DNA from: Hymenobacter volaticus
GTDB taxonomy: Bacteria > Bacteroidota > Bacteroidia > Cytophagales > Hymenobacteraceae
Direction: 5' to 3'
DNA: 64,000 nucleotides
NCBI RefSeq assembly: GCF_022921055.1
Contig: NZ_CP095061.1
Span: 3,635,501-3,699,500, forward strand
A program made the position numbers and the translations under genes. Of the stretch, positions 35,305 through 44,753 are shown piece by piece (position 1 is the stretch's first letter; each line of letters starts with the position of its first letter). The notes beneath the pieces were generated by a model, which saw only the letters and a program-made list of their open reading frames with translations, made no database searches and was not told the DNA's origin.

Positions 35305-36645
35305 ATGAAGACGATTCGCTTTCCGCACCCACTGGTTTTGTTGGTTGGGTTTATTCTGCTGGCCTGTTTGCTAAGTTATGTGTTGCCAGCCGGCGTGTTT
35401 GAGCGCCACCCCGACGCCGCCACGGGGCGCGACGTGGTCGTGGCGGGCTCCTACCACCGCGTGCCAGCCTCCCCCGTTAGTCCGCTGCAAGCCATGGTTG
35501 ATATTCCGAAGGGGTTGATTGATGCGGCTTCCGTTATTTTCCTGGTGTTTCTGGCCGGCGGCGCGTTCACCGTTGTCGACCATACCGGCGCCTTGCGCCA
35601 GGGCGTCGACTGGCTGCTCGCCCGGTTTCAGGGGCGCGAGGCCCTTGTGATTCCCATTATTTCAGTGCTCTTCGCCACGATGGGCGCTCTGGAAAATATG
35701 CAAGAAGAAATTGTCCCGCTGATTCCGGTGCTGCTCGTACTGATGCGCCGTATTGGGTATCCGGCCCTTACGGCCGCGGCCGTTAGCTTGGGCTCGGCGG
35801 CCGTGGGCGCGGCGTTTAGCCCACTCAACCCGTTTCAGGTAGGCATAGCGCAGAAGCTGGCACAATTGCCGTTGCTTTCGGGAGGGGGCTTCCGTTTTGC
35901 ATTTTTAGTGCTGGCCGTTGCTATCTGGATTGTGGGCACGGTGCGTTACGCCGTGCGCAACCGCCTAGCCCCCGAGGCGGATGAAAACTCTACGGAAACC
36001 ACTCGCGCTGGTCATCACGGCCTCGTGTTGGCCATGCTGCTGGTCACGTTTGCTTTCTTCGCGTACGGGGTACTACAGCTCGGCTGGGACTTCGAGCAAA
36101 TGGCCGCTCTGTTCTTCGCGTTGGGTATAGCCGCTGGGCTGGTGGGTGGCTTGGGCCTGACGGGCACCGCCGAGAGCTTTGTCAGTGGCTGCCGCGACAT
36201 GGCGTTTTCGGCCATCCTCATCGGTTTTGCCCGCGCTATTTTCGTGGTGCTGGAGCAGGGCCAAATCGTGGATACCATCGTCAACACCCTATCGGCGCCG
36301 TTGGCTGGGCTACCCGTTGCATTGTCGGCGCTGGGGATGCTGGGGCTACACACGGCGCTGCACTTGCCGGTGCCGTCGGTGAGCGGGCAGGCGGTGCTTA
36401 CCATGCCGCTGCTCGTGCCCCTCTCCGACCTGATTGGGCTTTCGCGGCAGGTTACGGTGCTGGCTTTTCAGTATGGCGCGGGTTTGTGCGAGCTAATTAC
36501 GCCCACCAACGGCGCCCTGATGGCTATTGTGGCCGTGTGCGGCGTGCGGTTCGACGAGTGGTGGAAATTTGCGCTGCCCCTTTACTTGGTATTGGTGGCA
36601 TTGGCAGTAGTGGCTATCGTCACGGGCATTGTAATCGGGTTATAA
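35305..36645 (+). CDS. YfcC/DcuC-type carboxylate carrier
   Basis: 446 residues from ATG 35305, with about 12 membrane helices. Matches the YfcC family (DcuC-like, C4-dicarboxylate anaerobic carrier): FPHPLVLLVGFILLACLLSYVLPAG at the N-terminus, GALENMQEEIVPLIPVLLVLMRRIGYP (about 132-158), AAVGAAFSPLNPFQVGIAQKLAQLP and the C-terminal GAGLCELITPTNGALMAIVAVCGV (about 393-416), including the PTNG motif. Substrate is probably a carboxylate or amino acid; not determinable here. A 30-base perfect hairpin follows. Confidence 0.86.
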   Translation: MKTIRFPHPLVLLVGFILLACLLSYVLPAGVFERHPDAATGRDVVVAGSYHRVPASPVSPLQAMVDIPKGLIDAASVIFLVFLAGGAFTVVDHTGALRQGVDWLLARFQGREALVIPIISVLFATMGALENMQEEIVPLIPVLLVLMRRIGYPALTAAAVSLGSAAVGAAFSPLNPFQVGIAQKLAQLPLLSGGGFRFAFLVLAVAIWIVGTVRYAVRNRLAPEADENSTETTRAGHHGLVLAMLLVTFAFFAYGVLQLGWDFEQMAALFFALGIAAGLVGGLGLTGTAESFVSGCRDMAFSAILIGFARAIFVVLEQGQIVDTIVNTLSAPLAGLPVALSALGMLGLHTALHLPVPSVSGQAVLTMPLLVPLSDLIGLSRQVTVLAFQYGAGLCELITPTNGALMAIVAVCGVRFDEWWKFALPLYLVLVALAVVAIVTGIVIGL

Positions 36646-36683
36646 GCGCCGTTTGCCAGGCGTACATATTCTTGAAAACGCAG

Positions 36684-36749
36684 AAAGACCTGCTTGGCAT
36701 TGAACCGCAACCACAGTGCTGGTTGCGGTTCAATGCCAAGCAGGTCTTT
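36684..36749. terminator. Long perfect hairpin between convergent genes
   Basis: 30-base perfect stem, AAAGACCTGCTTGGCATTGA... (36684-36713) with 36720-36749, loop CAGTGC. Flanked by A-rich and T-rich ends, so it can terminate transcription in both directions. Confidence 0.88.
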
Positions 36750-36784
36750 TGCTGTGTTCAGAAAACTGAGAGGGGCGCGCAGTA

Positions 36785-37186
36785 CTATTTCAACTGTAGC
36801 TCGTCGGCCTCGAAGATGCGCTTCAGCTTGCGCTTGCGCTCCACTATCTGATAGCGGGCCGTGTGGGTAGCGTCGTCCCAATACACATCCGATATCAGGC
36901 CCACGTGAGCGGGCTGCCCGGGCTCGGGGTTAACTTCCTCCACCAAGTCGCCGAAGCTGAAGGGCGGCTTGCTGTAGAGTTCCTTGAACAGCTCACTGCT
37001 GACTTTGAACTGCTGCTCGTCGTAGCGCAGCAGAATCCAGTCTTCGGTTTCGTCGATTTTCTCGAACAGTTTGCCTACCGGTTCCAGCCACTCGAAAGTG
37101 CGGCGGTTGGCGGGGTGAATGTAACGGAAGCCATACTCGGGCGTCCAGGAATACAGGCCGTAGATGACAGGTTTGGGGCGGGGCAC
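36785..37186 (-). CDS. Conserved hypothetical protein (133 aa)
   Basis: 133 residues, soluble, no signal peptide. Starts MPRPKPVIYGLYSWTPEYGF; contains LLRYDEQQFKVSSELFKELY, FSFGDLVEEVNPEPGQPAHVGLI and a basic ending VERKRKLKRIFEADELQLK. The SFGDxVxExN...GxV/I pattern resembles small SH3-like or barrel domains seen as uncharacterised proteins in Bacteroidota. I do not assign a function. Confidence 0.7.
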   Translation of the reverse strand: MPRPKPVIYGLYSWTPEYGFRYIHPANRRTFEWLEPVGKLFEKIDETEDWILLRYDEQQFKVSSELFKELYSKPPFSFGDLVEEVNPEPGQPAHVGLISDVYWDDATHTARYQIVERKRKLKRIFEADELQLK

Positions 37187-37374
37187 GGATAAAAACTGCT
37201 GGTTGGGATATAAGAACCGTTAGCGGCGGCTGCAAGTTGCGAAACCCGCCAAAAACTCGTGTTCTACGCCCCTAAAGACACAAATTCATTTTAAAGCCCA
37301 AGAATAAATCCGGGTTTATACGGACGATAAACGGTTGTTTACGCCGCAACGCCCCTCTAAAGCTCTTCGTTTAG

Positions 37375-37401
37375 CCTTGTAGATTTCAATGTGCTACAAG
37401 G
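37375..37401 (+). promoter_or_regulatory. Hairpin overlapping the ribosome-binding site of the first DUF421 gene
   Basis: CCTTGTAG (37375-37382) pairs perfectly with CTACAAGG (37394-37401), 11-base loop. The 3' arm plus the next bases form AAGGAG, a Shine-Dalgarno-like sequence ending five bases before the ATG at 37408. Folding would hide most of this site, so translation could depend on opening the stem. Confidence 0.5.
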
Positions 37402-37407
37402 AGTTAT

Positions 37408-38097
37408 ATGAAAAAGGAAGATATTCATCTGGGTGATTGGCAGCGAATCTTGTTCGGTGACACGCCTGGGGTTTTCTCGTGGGAAGTAGTTGTGCGCACC
37501 ATTATTATTTACCTGTTCTTTTTGGTGGTGATGCGCTTGCTCAGCAAACGCATGAGCGCGCAGCTTACCATCACCGAACTGTGCGTGATGATTATGCTCG
37601 GGGGTATCGTGTCGGTGCCCATGCAAATACCAAATCGGGGCTTGCTACCCGCAATAGTTGTGTTGCTGTGCGTGCTGTTTTATCAGCGGGGCCTGAGTTG
37701 GTTGTCGCTTAAAAAGCGCAAGGTGGAGTTAGCCGTTCAAGGCGACGTAACCATCTTAGTTAAGGACGGCGTGCTGCAAATCAACCACATGCGCGACGAC
37801 TCCATTTCCAACAACGAGGTATTTGCGCAGCTACGCGACCGAAAAATCAAGCAGCTTGGCGAAGTAAAGCGGTTGTATTTCGAAGGCAACGGGACCTTTA
37901 GTGTGTTCAAAGAAGATTCGCCAAGAGCTGGTTTGAGCGTGCTGCCCGTCAAAGACAAGACCTTGAACCAGACGCTCAAGCCCGTCGACAACCAGAAAGT
38001 GTGTCTCAATTGCGGCCAGCCCGCCCAAGAGCAAATTCATTCGGGCAACCAATGCCCTAACTGCGGCCACGCGCAATGGACTAACGCCGTGCAGTAA
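37408..38097 (+). CDS. DUF421 (YetF-like) membrane protein with C-terminal zinc ribbon, copy 1
   Basis: 229 residues. An N-terminal amphipathic stretch precedes three membrane helices (about 25-110: RTIIIYLFFLVVMRLLSKRMSAQLTITEL, the DUF421 hallmark) and a soluble DUF421 domain (VTILVKDGVLQINHMRDDSISNNEVFAQLR, EVKRLYFEGNGTFSVFK). Unusually the protein continues into a zinc ribbon, CLNCG...13 residues...CPNCGHAQW (about 198-221). The DUF421 family contributes to spore or envelope properties in Bacillus, mechanism unknown. Tandem paralogue follows at 38263. Confidence 0.88.
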   Translation: MKKEDIHLGDWQRILFGDTPGVFSWEVVVRTIIIYLFFLVVMRLLSKRMSAQLTITELCVMIMLGGIVSVPMQIPNRGLLPAIVVLLCVLFYQRGLSWLSLKKRKVELAVQGDVTILVKDGVLQINHMRDDSISNNEVFAQLRDRKIKQLGEVKRLYFEGNGTFSVFKEDSPRAGLSVLPVKDKTLNQTLKPVDNQKVCLNCGQPAQEQIHSGNQCPNCGHAQWTNAVQ

Positions 38098-38262
38098 ACT
38101 AAGCCAGGCGCGCCGCACAGGTTTCCAACTAGCTCTTCTGCTTGCCTTAGCCTGCTTTCGGGTCTCCCTCCCATCCGATACTTGCTTGCGCTGCGCAAAC
38201 TCCGCGGTACGGCTGCGTTGCGCGCTATCTGTTCATAACCCTTCTTTTCAACACACCACCTC

Positions 38263-39030
38263 ATGCCAGATTTCAAGCCTTTCGATTTATTACGAATGAG
38301 CCTGGGCGATGTACCCTGGAGCTTTATACTGGAGGCTGTTATTCGGGTCTCAGCTATCTATGCTATTCTGCTGCTTTCGATGCGCCTGATGGGCAAGCGG
38401 ATGGGTAGCCAACTCAACCGCACCGAAATGGCCGCCATGGTGTCGTTGGCGGCTGCAGGCGGCGTCCCGCTGCTAGCCCCCGACCGGGGCATACTCGCGC
38501 CCCTTATTGCAGCCATTATTATCGTGGCTGGCCAGAATTTACTGGCGCGCGCCACGTTTCGCAGCAGCTACTTCGAGAAGATTGTGCAGGCGGATGTGAG
38601 CATCCTGGTAGAAGATGGTCGGCTCCAATATGATGCGATGAAAGAGTGTCTGCTTTCTCAGGAGCGCATCTTCGCCAAGCTGCGCGGCCAGGGCCTCGAC
38701 AATTTAGGCCAGGTACAGCGCCTCTACATGGAAGCCAACGGTTCGTTCACGGTTATCGAGCAAGACGAGCCCCAACCCGGCTTGTCTTTAGCCCCTGATT
38801 GGGACCAAGACTATATTCAGCAGCAACAGCGCGTACCCAACCAATTTGCTTGCACCTTGTGCGGCAACGTGGTTCACTCTTCCCATTCGCCAACCAAGCA
38901 TTGCCCCCGCTGTGACAACTCGAAATGGAGCCCGGCCGTCATGAAAACGTCGGCCAAGCAACAAGCTTCGCAGCAAGCACCAGTGCCTCAATCAATAACG
39001 CTGCAGCCTGAATCCGTGCTATCGCATTAG
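38263..39030 (+). CDS. DUF421 (YetF-like) membrane protein with C-terminal zinc ribbon, copy 2
   Basis: 255 residues. Same order as its neighbour: membrane helices (RVSAIYAILLLSMRLMGKRMGSQLNRTEM, about 28-56), DUF421 domain (ADVSILVEDGRLQYDAMKECLLSQERIFAKLR, VQRLYMEANGSFTVIEQD) and zinc ribbon CTLCG...13 residues...CPRCDNSKW (about 198-222), then a Gln/Ser-rich tail. The identical Cys spacing in both copies shows that the fusion predates the duplication. Separated from copy 1 by 165 bases; may be one transcript. Confidence 0.88.
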   Translation: MPDFKPFDLLRMSLGDVPWSFILEAVIRVSAIYAILLLSMRLMGKRMGSQLNRTEMAAMVSLAAAGGVPLLAPDRGILAPLIAAIIIVAGQNLLARATFRSSYFEKIVQADVSILVEDGRLQYDAMKECLLSQERIFAKLRGQGLDNLGQVQRLYMEANGSFTVIEQDEPQPGLSLAPDWDQDYIQQQQRVPNQFACTLCGNVVHSSHSPTKHCPRCDNSKWSPAVMKTSAKQQASQQAPVPQSITLQPESVLSH

Positions 39031-39032
39031 CA

Positions 39033-39080
39033 ACACCAAAAGGGCCGCTAGCACGTTTTTGCTAGCGGCCCTTTTGGTGT
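39033..39080. terminator. Terminator after the DUF421 pair, bidirectional
   Basis: ACACCAAAAGGGCCGCTAGC (39033-39052) pairs perfectly with 39061-39080; loop ACGTTTTT. Serves the + strand DUF421 genes and the convergent - strand gene. Confidence 0.9.
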
Positions 39081-39095
39081 CATTGCAATTACATT

Positions 39096-41667
39096 CTATT
39101 CACGTATCACACGCCGGGTGAAGGAGCCACCTAAGGCGTACTGCACTTTGAGTATGTAAACGCCCGCCGGCAGTGCAGCCACATCCAGGTTTACCTCGGC
39201 TGTCGAAACGGCTTGCCGGAGGACCAGTCTTCCTAGTGCGTCATGCAGTTCCACGTGTTTCGGTTTACTGGCTGCATCGAGGCGTAGGTGGAGTTGGTCG
39301 TGAGTTGGCACTGGCCAGGCTTCGGTGCGGGAAGCAGGTTGCACAGCGCTAACGTGCAGCACATTAGCGTCAAGCAAACGAACTAGCGAAAAATACTGCT
39401 GGTTACCTATCGAGTTAAAATCCCCACCTACCAATAAAGCCCCATTTGGTTGTACGCTCAAAGTGCTCGCAGATCCAGCAAGCAGCGCCTGATCGAGTGA
39501 GGTATCGGAACTGCCATCAGCGAATAAACGAGCTAAAGCAAGGGGCTGGGGCTGGCTACTCTTAACAATATATCCGCCTAGCAATATGCGGCCATTAGGT
39601 TGAATTAGGGCGGCAACGATATCGTTTATGCTTCCTGATAAGCTGGAGTTAAAAGTAGCGTCCAATACACCGTCCGCAGATAGTCGAGCTACCGACCGCG
39701 TTGGCTGCCCATTGAAGGTGTCGAAGGTTCCAAAAACGAGTAGGCGGCCATCGGGGTAACGGCTTAGGCCTCGGAGGCTAAAAACTTGATTATTTGGTGC
39801 GGGGGAATAGTAGCAAACGATGGGTCAAGACTGCCGCTCGGTAGTAACCGTTGCACGCTAGCAGCTACTCGGTCGTTATTGAGCAGCACAATCTTATTGT
39901 CAGATTGAACTAAGAGTGCGGCTGGAGACAGATTAGCGGGCGGCTGAAACGAATTATCAAGAGCCCCTCCCGGAAAGAGCCGCAGAAATGTCCGGGACGT
40001 ATTACTACCTAGTCTCAGATTCCCACCCACCAGTATGTTGCCATCGGATTCCAGTGCTATATCGTTGACATAATTGAAATCGGTAGTAGGAGTGATTGCT
40101 AAAGCGGGCACAAATCCTGGGTCGGGAATGCCATTAGTTTGCACACGTGCCAGCGAAGGCGCAGCAATTCCACCAATTCGAGCGAACCTTCCCGCAACCA
40201 GTACTTTCTCGTCAGCTTGCAGCAATACTTTGGTGGGGTAGCCTTGCGTAATCTGGCAAGCAGTAGTGTAAGCAGCATCTACGCTGCCATCCATATTGAG
40301 CCGTGCTATACCACGGGCAGTATTGCCATTGATTTCCGTGAATGTGCCTGCTACTAAGATTTTACCATCGGACTGCTGAGCTAGGCTGCTAACCATGCCA
40401 GGAGCTTGTAGAGTTGGAACTGGAAAACTGCTATCAAGCGCCCCTGTGCTTGTAAGCTGGCCTACTCCTACTGGTAATGCTGAAGGCGGCCCAACCTGTT
40501 GTGGTCCCCCACCAAACAAAACCTGCCCGCCTGCTAGCAACTGCAACGAAACAAGCGTACCACCAGTGGTATACGCTGCGGCAGCGTTCCAAGTAGGATC
40601 AATTCCTCCATTAGTGGTTAGGCGGATGATTTGACTAGGCGGTACGATTCCTCCACCAAACAAAGCCAGGATTTTCCCATCAGGCTGCACAAACAAAGTA
40701 GATGCTCCCCATAGAAAGCTGGTCGTATACTGTATGACCCAACATTGAATGTATTATCGTAATCTCCCGCTTCTGTGAAGCGTACTACTCTTTGTGCCAC
40801 GTTTGGAACTAACGAGGTACCGTTGAATGTAGCGGCCAGGATTTTCCCATCAGGCTGTATGGCTACAGTACCCACTAGGGCGTTAGAAGTGGTAGTTGGT
40901 GCAAAGTTAGTGTCGAGGGTGCCGTCGGGGTTGAAGCGAGCAAGGCCACTGCGAGGTTGCCCAGCAGCCGAGCGGAATGTACCTCCTACCACTAATTTCC
41001 CATCCCGTGGTTGTAGCGCCAGTACTGGCCCAAATGCCGTGGCACCACCTAGCCCACTAGCTGTGTTTGTTACAAATGCTTGATCTAATGTGCCATTGAC
41101 ATTGAGCCGTATCAGTCCCCCTACAGCCTGCCCTGCATAGGAACTGAAATTTCCTGCCACTACCACTTTACCGTCGGGCTGCACCACCAACGACGACACC
41201 CGATTGACCGAACTAGATTGCACTGCAAAACTAGGATCGACCAACCCTGAGGGTAGCAGTCGCACCAAACTAAAGTGCTGTTGACCGTTAAGGGTGGCAG
41301 GGCCCGACAGCGTCACATATACACGACCATCGCCTGCATCCGCAAGGCCCTGCGGAAACCAGCTGTAGTTGGCTATATTGACGGCAAATACAGCATCGAG
41401 CGTGCCAGCCGCTGAATATCGCAGTAGCCGTTGCGTAGTGTTAATGCCATCGGCCCGAACGATGTTAGAACCTAGTACCAGCCGTTCACCATTGTCGAGC
41501 TGCAACACCTGAGACACACTGGCAGGTTGGTAAATCTGCATGGGGCCGAAGCTTGCATCCACCTGGGTTTGAGCTTGAAGTATGCTAGTTCGCAAAAGCA
41601 AGACCAGCAGCAGGCTGAAGCGCCACACATTGTAAAGCGGCGAACAACGGGCAGTTGTAGAAAACAT
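39096..41667 (-). pseudogene. Delta-60 repeat protein with T9SS-type sorting domain, two frameshifts
   Basis: From ATG 41667 (MFSTTARCSPLYNV), a signal peptide (ending SILQAQ) leads to many delta-60 repeats with the pattern LvqpDGKilv.G.F...(g)..R.n.dG.lD.sF, e.g. LVVQPDGKVVVAGNFSSY and LRLFPGGALDNSF. The last 90 residues form a secretion-sorting domain (PVPTHDQLHLRLD, LHDALGRLVLRQ, LPAGVYILKVQ). The frame breaks at 40707-40710 and 39801-39805; inserting one G (coding strand) at the first and one C at the second restores repeats without loss (YGGASTLFVQPDGK; PPAPNNQVFSLRG). About 850 residues if repaired. Likely secreted surface beta-propeller-like protein. Confidence 0.85.
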
Positions 41668-41805
41668 AGATGTTGAAAAGGATAAGTAGGAAGTATTGAA
41701 AAGCAATGAAATGTATGTCGTACTAATTGAGAGTATCCTTCTTGTAAGAAGGTGGCAAGCGTAAGTAAATTGATCCTAAAATAGAATTAGCTCCTATATT
41801 TTCAA

Positions 41806-42477
41806 CTATTCCTTTACTGCTTCTGTTGCCCGCCCGTGCGCGAGTAGTTGGTCGCGCAGAGCTGCACCATTGTGCACGTTTGCAAAAGATATTTTCTGCT
41901 GTTGGCCGTTGCTATGATGCACCAGCACGTCGGTCGGTCCGCTTGGTTCCAGGTGGTCTACCTCTGCCCACGTGTAAGAAAATCCGCGCCTGAATGGGTG
42001 CATCCGACCACTAAACCCCTCGGCGTGCAGGTGCAGGTGGCGCCGCTCATAAATCCGGGCAATGCCGAAAGCCATGCCCACATACCAGACCGCCAACGCC
42101 GCATACAGCCAAGGCAACACATGAAATTTGTGCTCTCCAGTCCGCAAAGCCGCTTCGTGGTGACGGTGCCAGATGTGGTAGCCTTCGATGGCGAAAATAC
42201 CGGCTGCTGCTAGTTCCAGCCAAGCCACTGGCTCGTGGTGATTCGGGTGCCGGCGCATATGCTGAAGTTCCCGTAGGAGCAACAGTACGTAGGCCGCGCC
42301 CACGAGTACTTCCAACCCAAGCAGCAGCGTGAATGGCTCTTGGCCGGTTATCACTCCAAACACGCCACTTAGCAGTACCAACGCCGGTACCACGTGGCTT
42401 AGTCCTTTGGCGCGCTCTATACGGGCGCGACGCTTATGGTAGAGAATAATAGGGCCAGTAGCGGACGGGTTGTTCAT
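41806..42477 (-). CDS. Membrane protein with C-terminal PH-like domain, unknown function
   Basis: 223 residues. Four membrane helices (about 28-46, 48-68, 82-100 and 123-140), a His-rich loop (YHIWHRHHEAAL), then a soluble end (about 145-223: RHLHLHAEGFSGRMHPFRRGF, SYTWAEVDHLEPSG, VLVHHSNGQQQKISFANVHN) that resembles the small PH-like domains of bacterial membrane proteins. This last point is inference. No neighbour suggests a role. Confidence 0.7.
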   Translation of the reverse strand: MNNPSATGPIILYHKRRARIERAKGLSHVVPALVLLSGVFGVITGQEPFTLLLGLEVLVGAAYVLLLLRELQHMRRHPNHHEPVAWLELAAAGIFAIEGYHIWHRHHEAALRTGEHKFHVLPWLYAALAVWYVGMAFGIARIYERRHLHLHAEGFSGRMHPFRRGFSYTWAEVDHLEPSGPTDVLVHHSNGQQQKISFANVHNGAALRDQLLAHGRATEAVKE

Positions 42478-42768
42478 ATGGAAAACACAGCATATTTTCT
42501 CGCTTCTGCAATTCTATTTTACCGCCTGTAAACAGCTCGGGTAGTGCCTTCTGCAACTCGCAGCGTTCTGAATCTACCTCGGCTAATGACACTTCACTTA
42601 CTGTTCTGTTTGCTGCCAGCAGTATGTAAACCTGACTTCTACAGCAACCCAACAAGCAGCTGTATATAGTGCAGTACTAACGTATTATAGTGCTAAGGCA
42701 AACAAAAAGCTAACCTAAACAGTAGAAGACTCAACTGTCAACCTCAAGGTTGATTTTCTTTTACTTCC

Positions 42769-44585
42769 ATGCTTGAATCTGCTCCTATTTCCGCACCTGT
42801 GCTGCAAACCGGCATGGGCGCTTTGCCACACACAAACGGCACTACTTTTCGCGTTTGGGCCCCCGCTGCCACGGCAGTGTCCGTAGTCGGCCCGTTCAAT
42901 GACTGGGACCATACCACCCACCCGCTTGCTGCCGAGACCGACGGCTATTGGGCGGCCGACTTTCCCAACGTGGAGGTAGGTACCGAATACAAGTTCTGGC
43001 TCGATACGCCCACTGGCGAGCTAACCCGCAACGACCCCTACGCCCGCGAAGTCACGCACTCGGCCGGCAATTCTATCGTTCCCGACCACAGCTTCGATTG
43101 GGAAGACGACCACTTCGAGATGCCCGCCTGGAACGAGTTGGTGATCTATGAGTTACACGTTGGCACCTTCAATGCCCCCGATCCGGAGCAGCCTGGCACC
43201 TTCCTCGATGTAATTGAAAAGCTCGGGTATCTGCGCGATTTGGGCATCAATGCCATTGAGATTATGCCACCCACCGAGTTTCCGGGGGGGCGCTCCTGGG
43301 GCTACAATCCGTCCCATCCGTTTGCCCTCGAAACTGATTATGGCGGGCCGCAAGCCTTCAAAGAACTGGTAAAGCAGGCGCATCGCCACGGCATTGCTAT
43401 AATCCTGGACGTGGTGTATAACCACTTCGGCCCCGGCGACTTGGACCTCTGGCAGTTTGATGGCTGGCAGGAAAACGACGGCGGCGGCATCTATTTCTAC
43501 AACGACTGGCGCGCCGAAACGCCGTGGGCCACAACCGCCCCGACTACGGCCGCGACGCCGTGCGGGCCTACATCCGCGATAACGCCCTGATGTGGTTGGA
43601 GGATTACCGCGTCGATGGCCTGCGCTGCGACTCTATTTCCCACATCCGCAACGTCGATGGCTCTTCTGACCCCACCCGCGACCTACCCGAGGGCTGGAGC
43701 TTGATGAAGTGGATCAACGAGGAAATCCGGGAACGGATGCCTTGGAAAATCACCATTGGCGAAGACTTGCAAGGCAACGAGTACATCACCCGCAGCCCCG
43801 AAGAAGGCGGCCAAGGCTTTTCCAGCCAATGGGATGCGGCTTTCGTCAACATTGTGCGCGATGCGATAGTCACGCCCAACGACGACGACCGGGACCTGCA
43901 CCGCGTAGCCGAAACCTTGACCGGCATCTACAACGGCGATGCGTTTCAGCGCGTCATCTACACCGAAAGCCACGACGAAGTAGCTAACGGCAAGAGCCGC
44001 GTGACCGAGGAAATCATGCCGGGCGATGCGCACGGCTGGTTTCCGAAGAAGCGGGCAACACTAGGCGCGGCGCTGGTATTCACCGCGCCCGGTATCCCCA
44101 TGATGTTTCAGGGCCAGGAGATGCTAGCCGATGGCTACTTCTCCGACGACCTGCCCCTCGAATGGCAGCATGCCGAACAACACGCCGGCCTGGTGCACCT
44201 CTACCGCGACCTGATTGCGCTACGCCGTAACCTGGCCGGCCATACGCGCGGCCTGCTAGGCCAGCACACCGAGGTGCACCACATCAACAACGACGATAAA
44301 ACGTTGGCTTTCATCCGGCGTGACCAAAGCGGCCCCGGCGACACCACCATCGTGCTGGCCAACTTTGCCAACCGCACCCATGAGGCGTACACCATTGGCC
44401 TGCCCCGCGGCGGCAACTGGCGCGTGCGGTTCAACTCCGACTGGGAAGGCTACGACGAGGAATTTGGCAATTTCGAGAGCATGGACACGCAGGCCGAAGA
44501 AGGTATTTATGATGATCAGCCGTTCCACGGTTCGTTTGGACTAGCCCCGTATTCGGTGCTGATTATCTCGCAGGAGCCCGACTAG
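42769..44585 (+). pseudogene. GH13 alpha-amylase/branching-enzyme-like glucan enzyme, one frameshift
   Basis: N-terminal CBM48 (FRVWAPAATAVSVVGPFNDW, about 27-46; YKFWLDTP) then a GH13 barrel: LVIYELHVGTFNAP, region I DVVYNHFGPGD, region II VDGLRCDSI (nucleophile Asp), region III ITIGEDLQG (acid/base Glu), region IV TESHDEVANG. All catalytic residues are present. The frame breaks at the GGG run 43526-43528; one more G gives ETPWGHNRPDYGRDAV. About 605 residues if repaired. With glycogen synthase next door, a glycogen branching enzyme is the likeliest role; trehalohydrolase is an alternative. Confidence 0.85.
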
Positions 44586-44616
44586 AATTTCTTGTTTGGT
44601 GCCGCAACCTTAAACT

Positions 44617-44666
44617 CAGGGTTTTGTGAGGCTTCCGGATTTTTCTGGGGACCTCACGAAACCCTG
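44617..44666 (+). terminator. Terminator between the GH13 gene and glycogen synthase gene
   Basis: CAGGGTTTTGTGAGG (44617-44631) pairs with CCTCACGAAACCCTG (44652-44666) with one G-U pair, followed by CTTTTTAT. Suggests the two glucan genes are separate transcripts or that read-through is controlled. Confidence 0.85.
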
Positions 44667-44753
44667 CTTTTTATATCCGGTACACTGTAAAGCAACAGTA
44701 GGTAAACTCCGCAAGAAACCTAACTTGCCGCCTTCCACTCTAGCGTCCACCGT

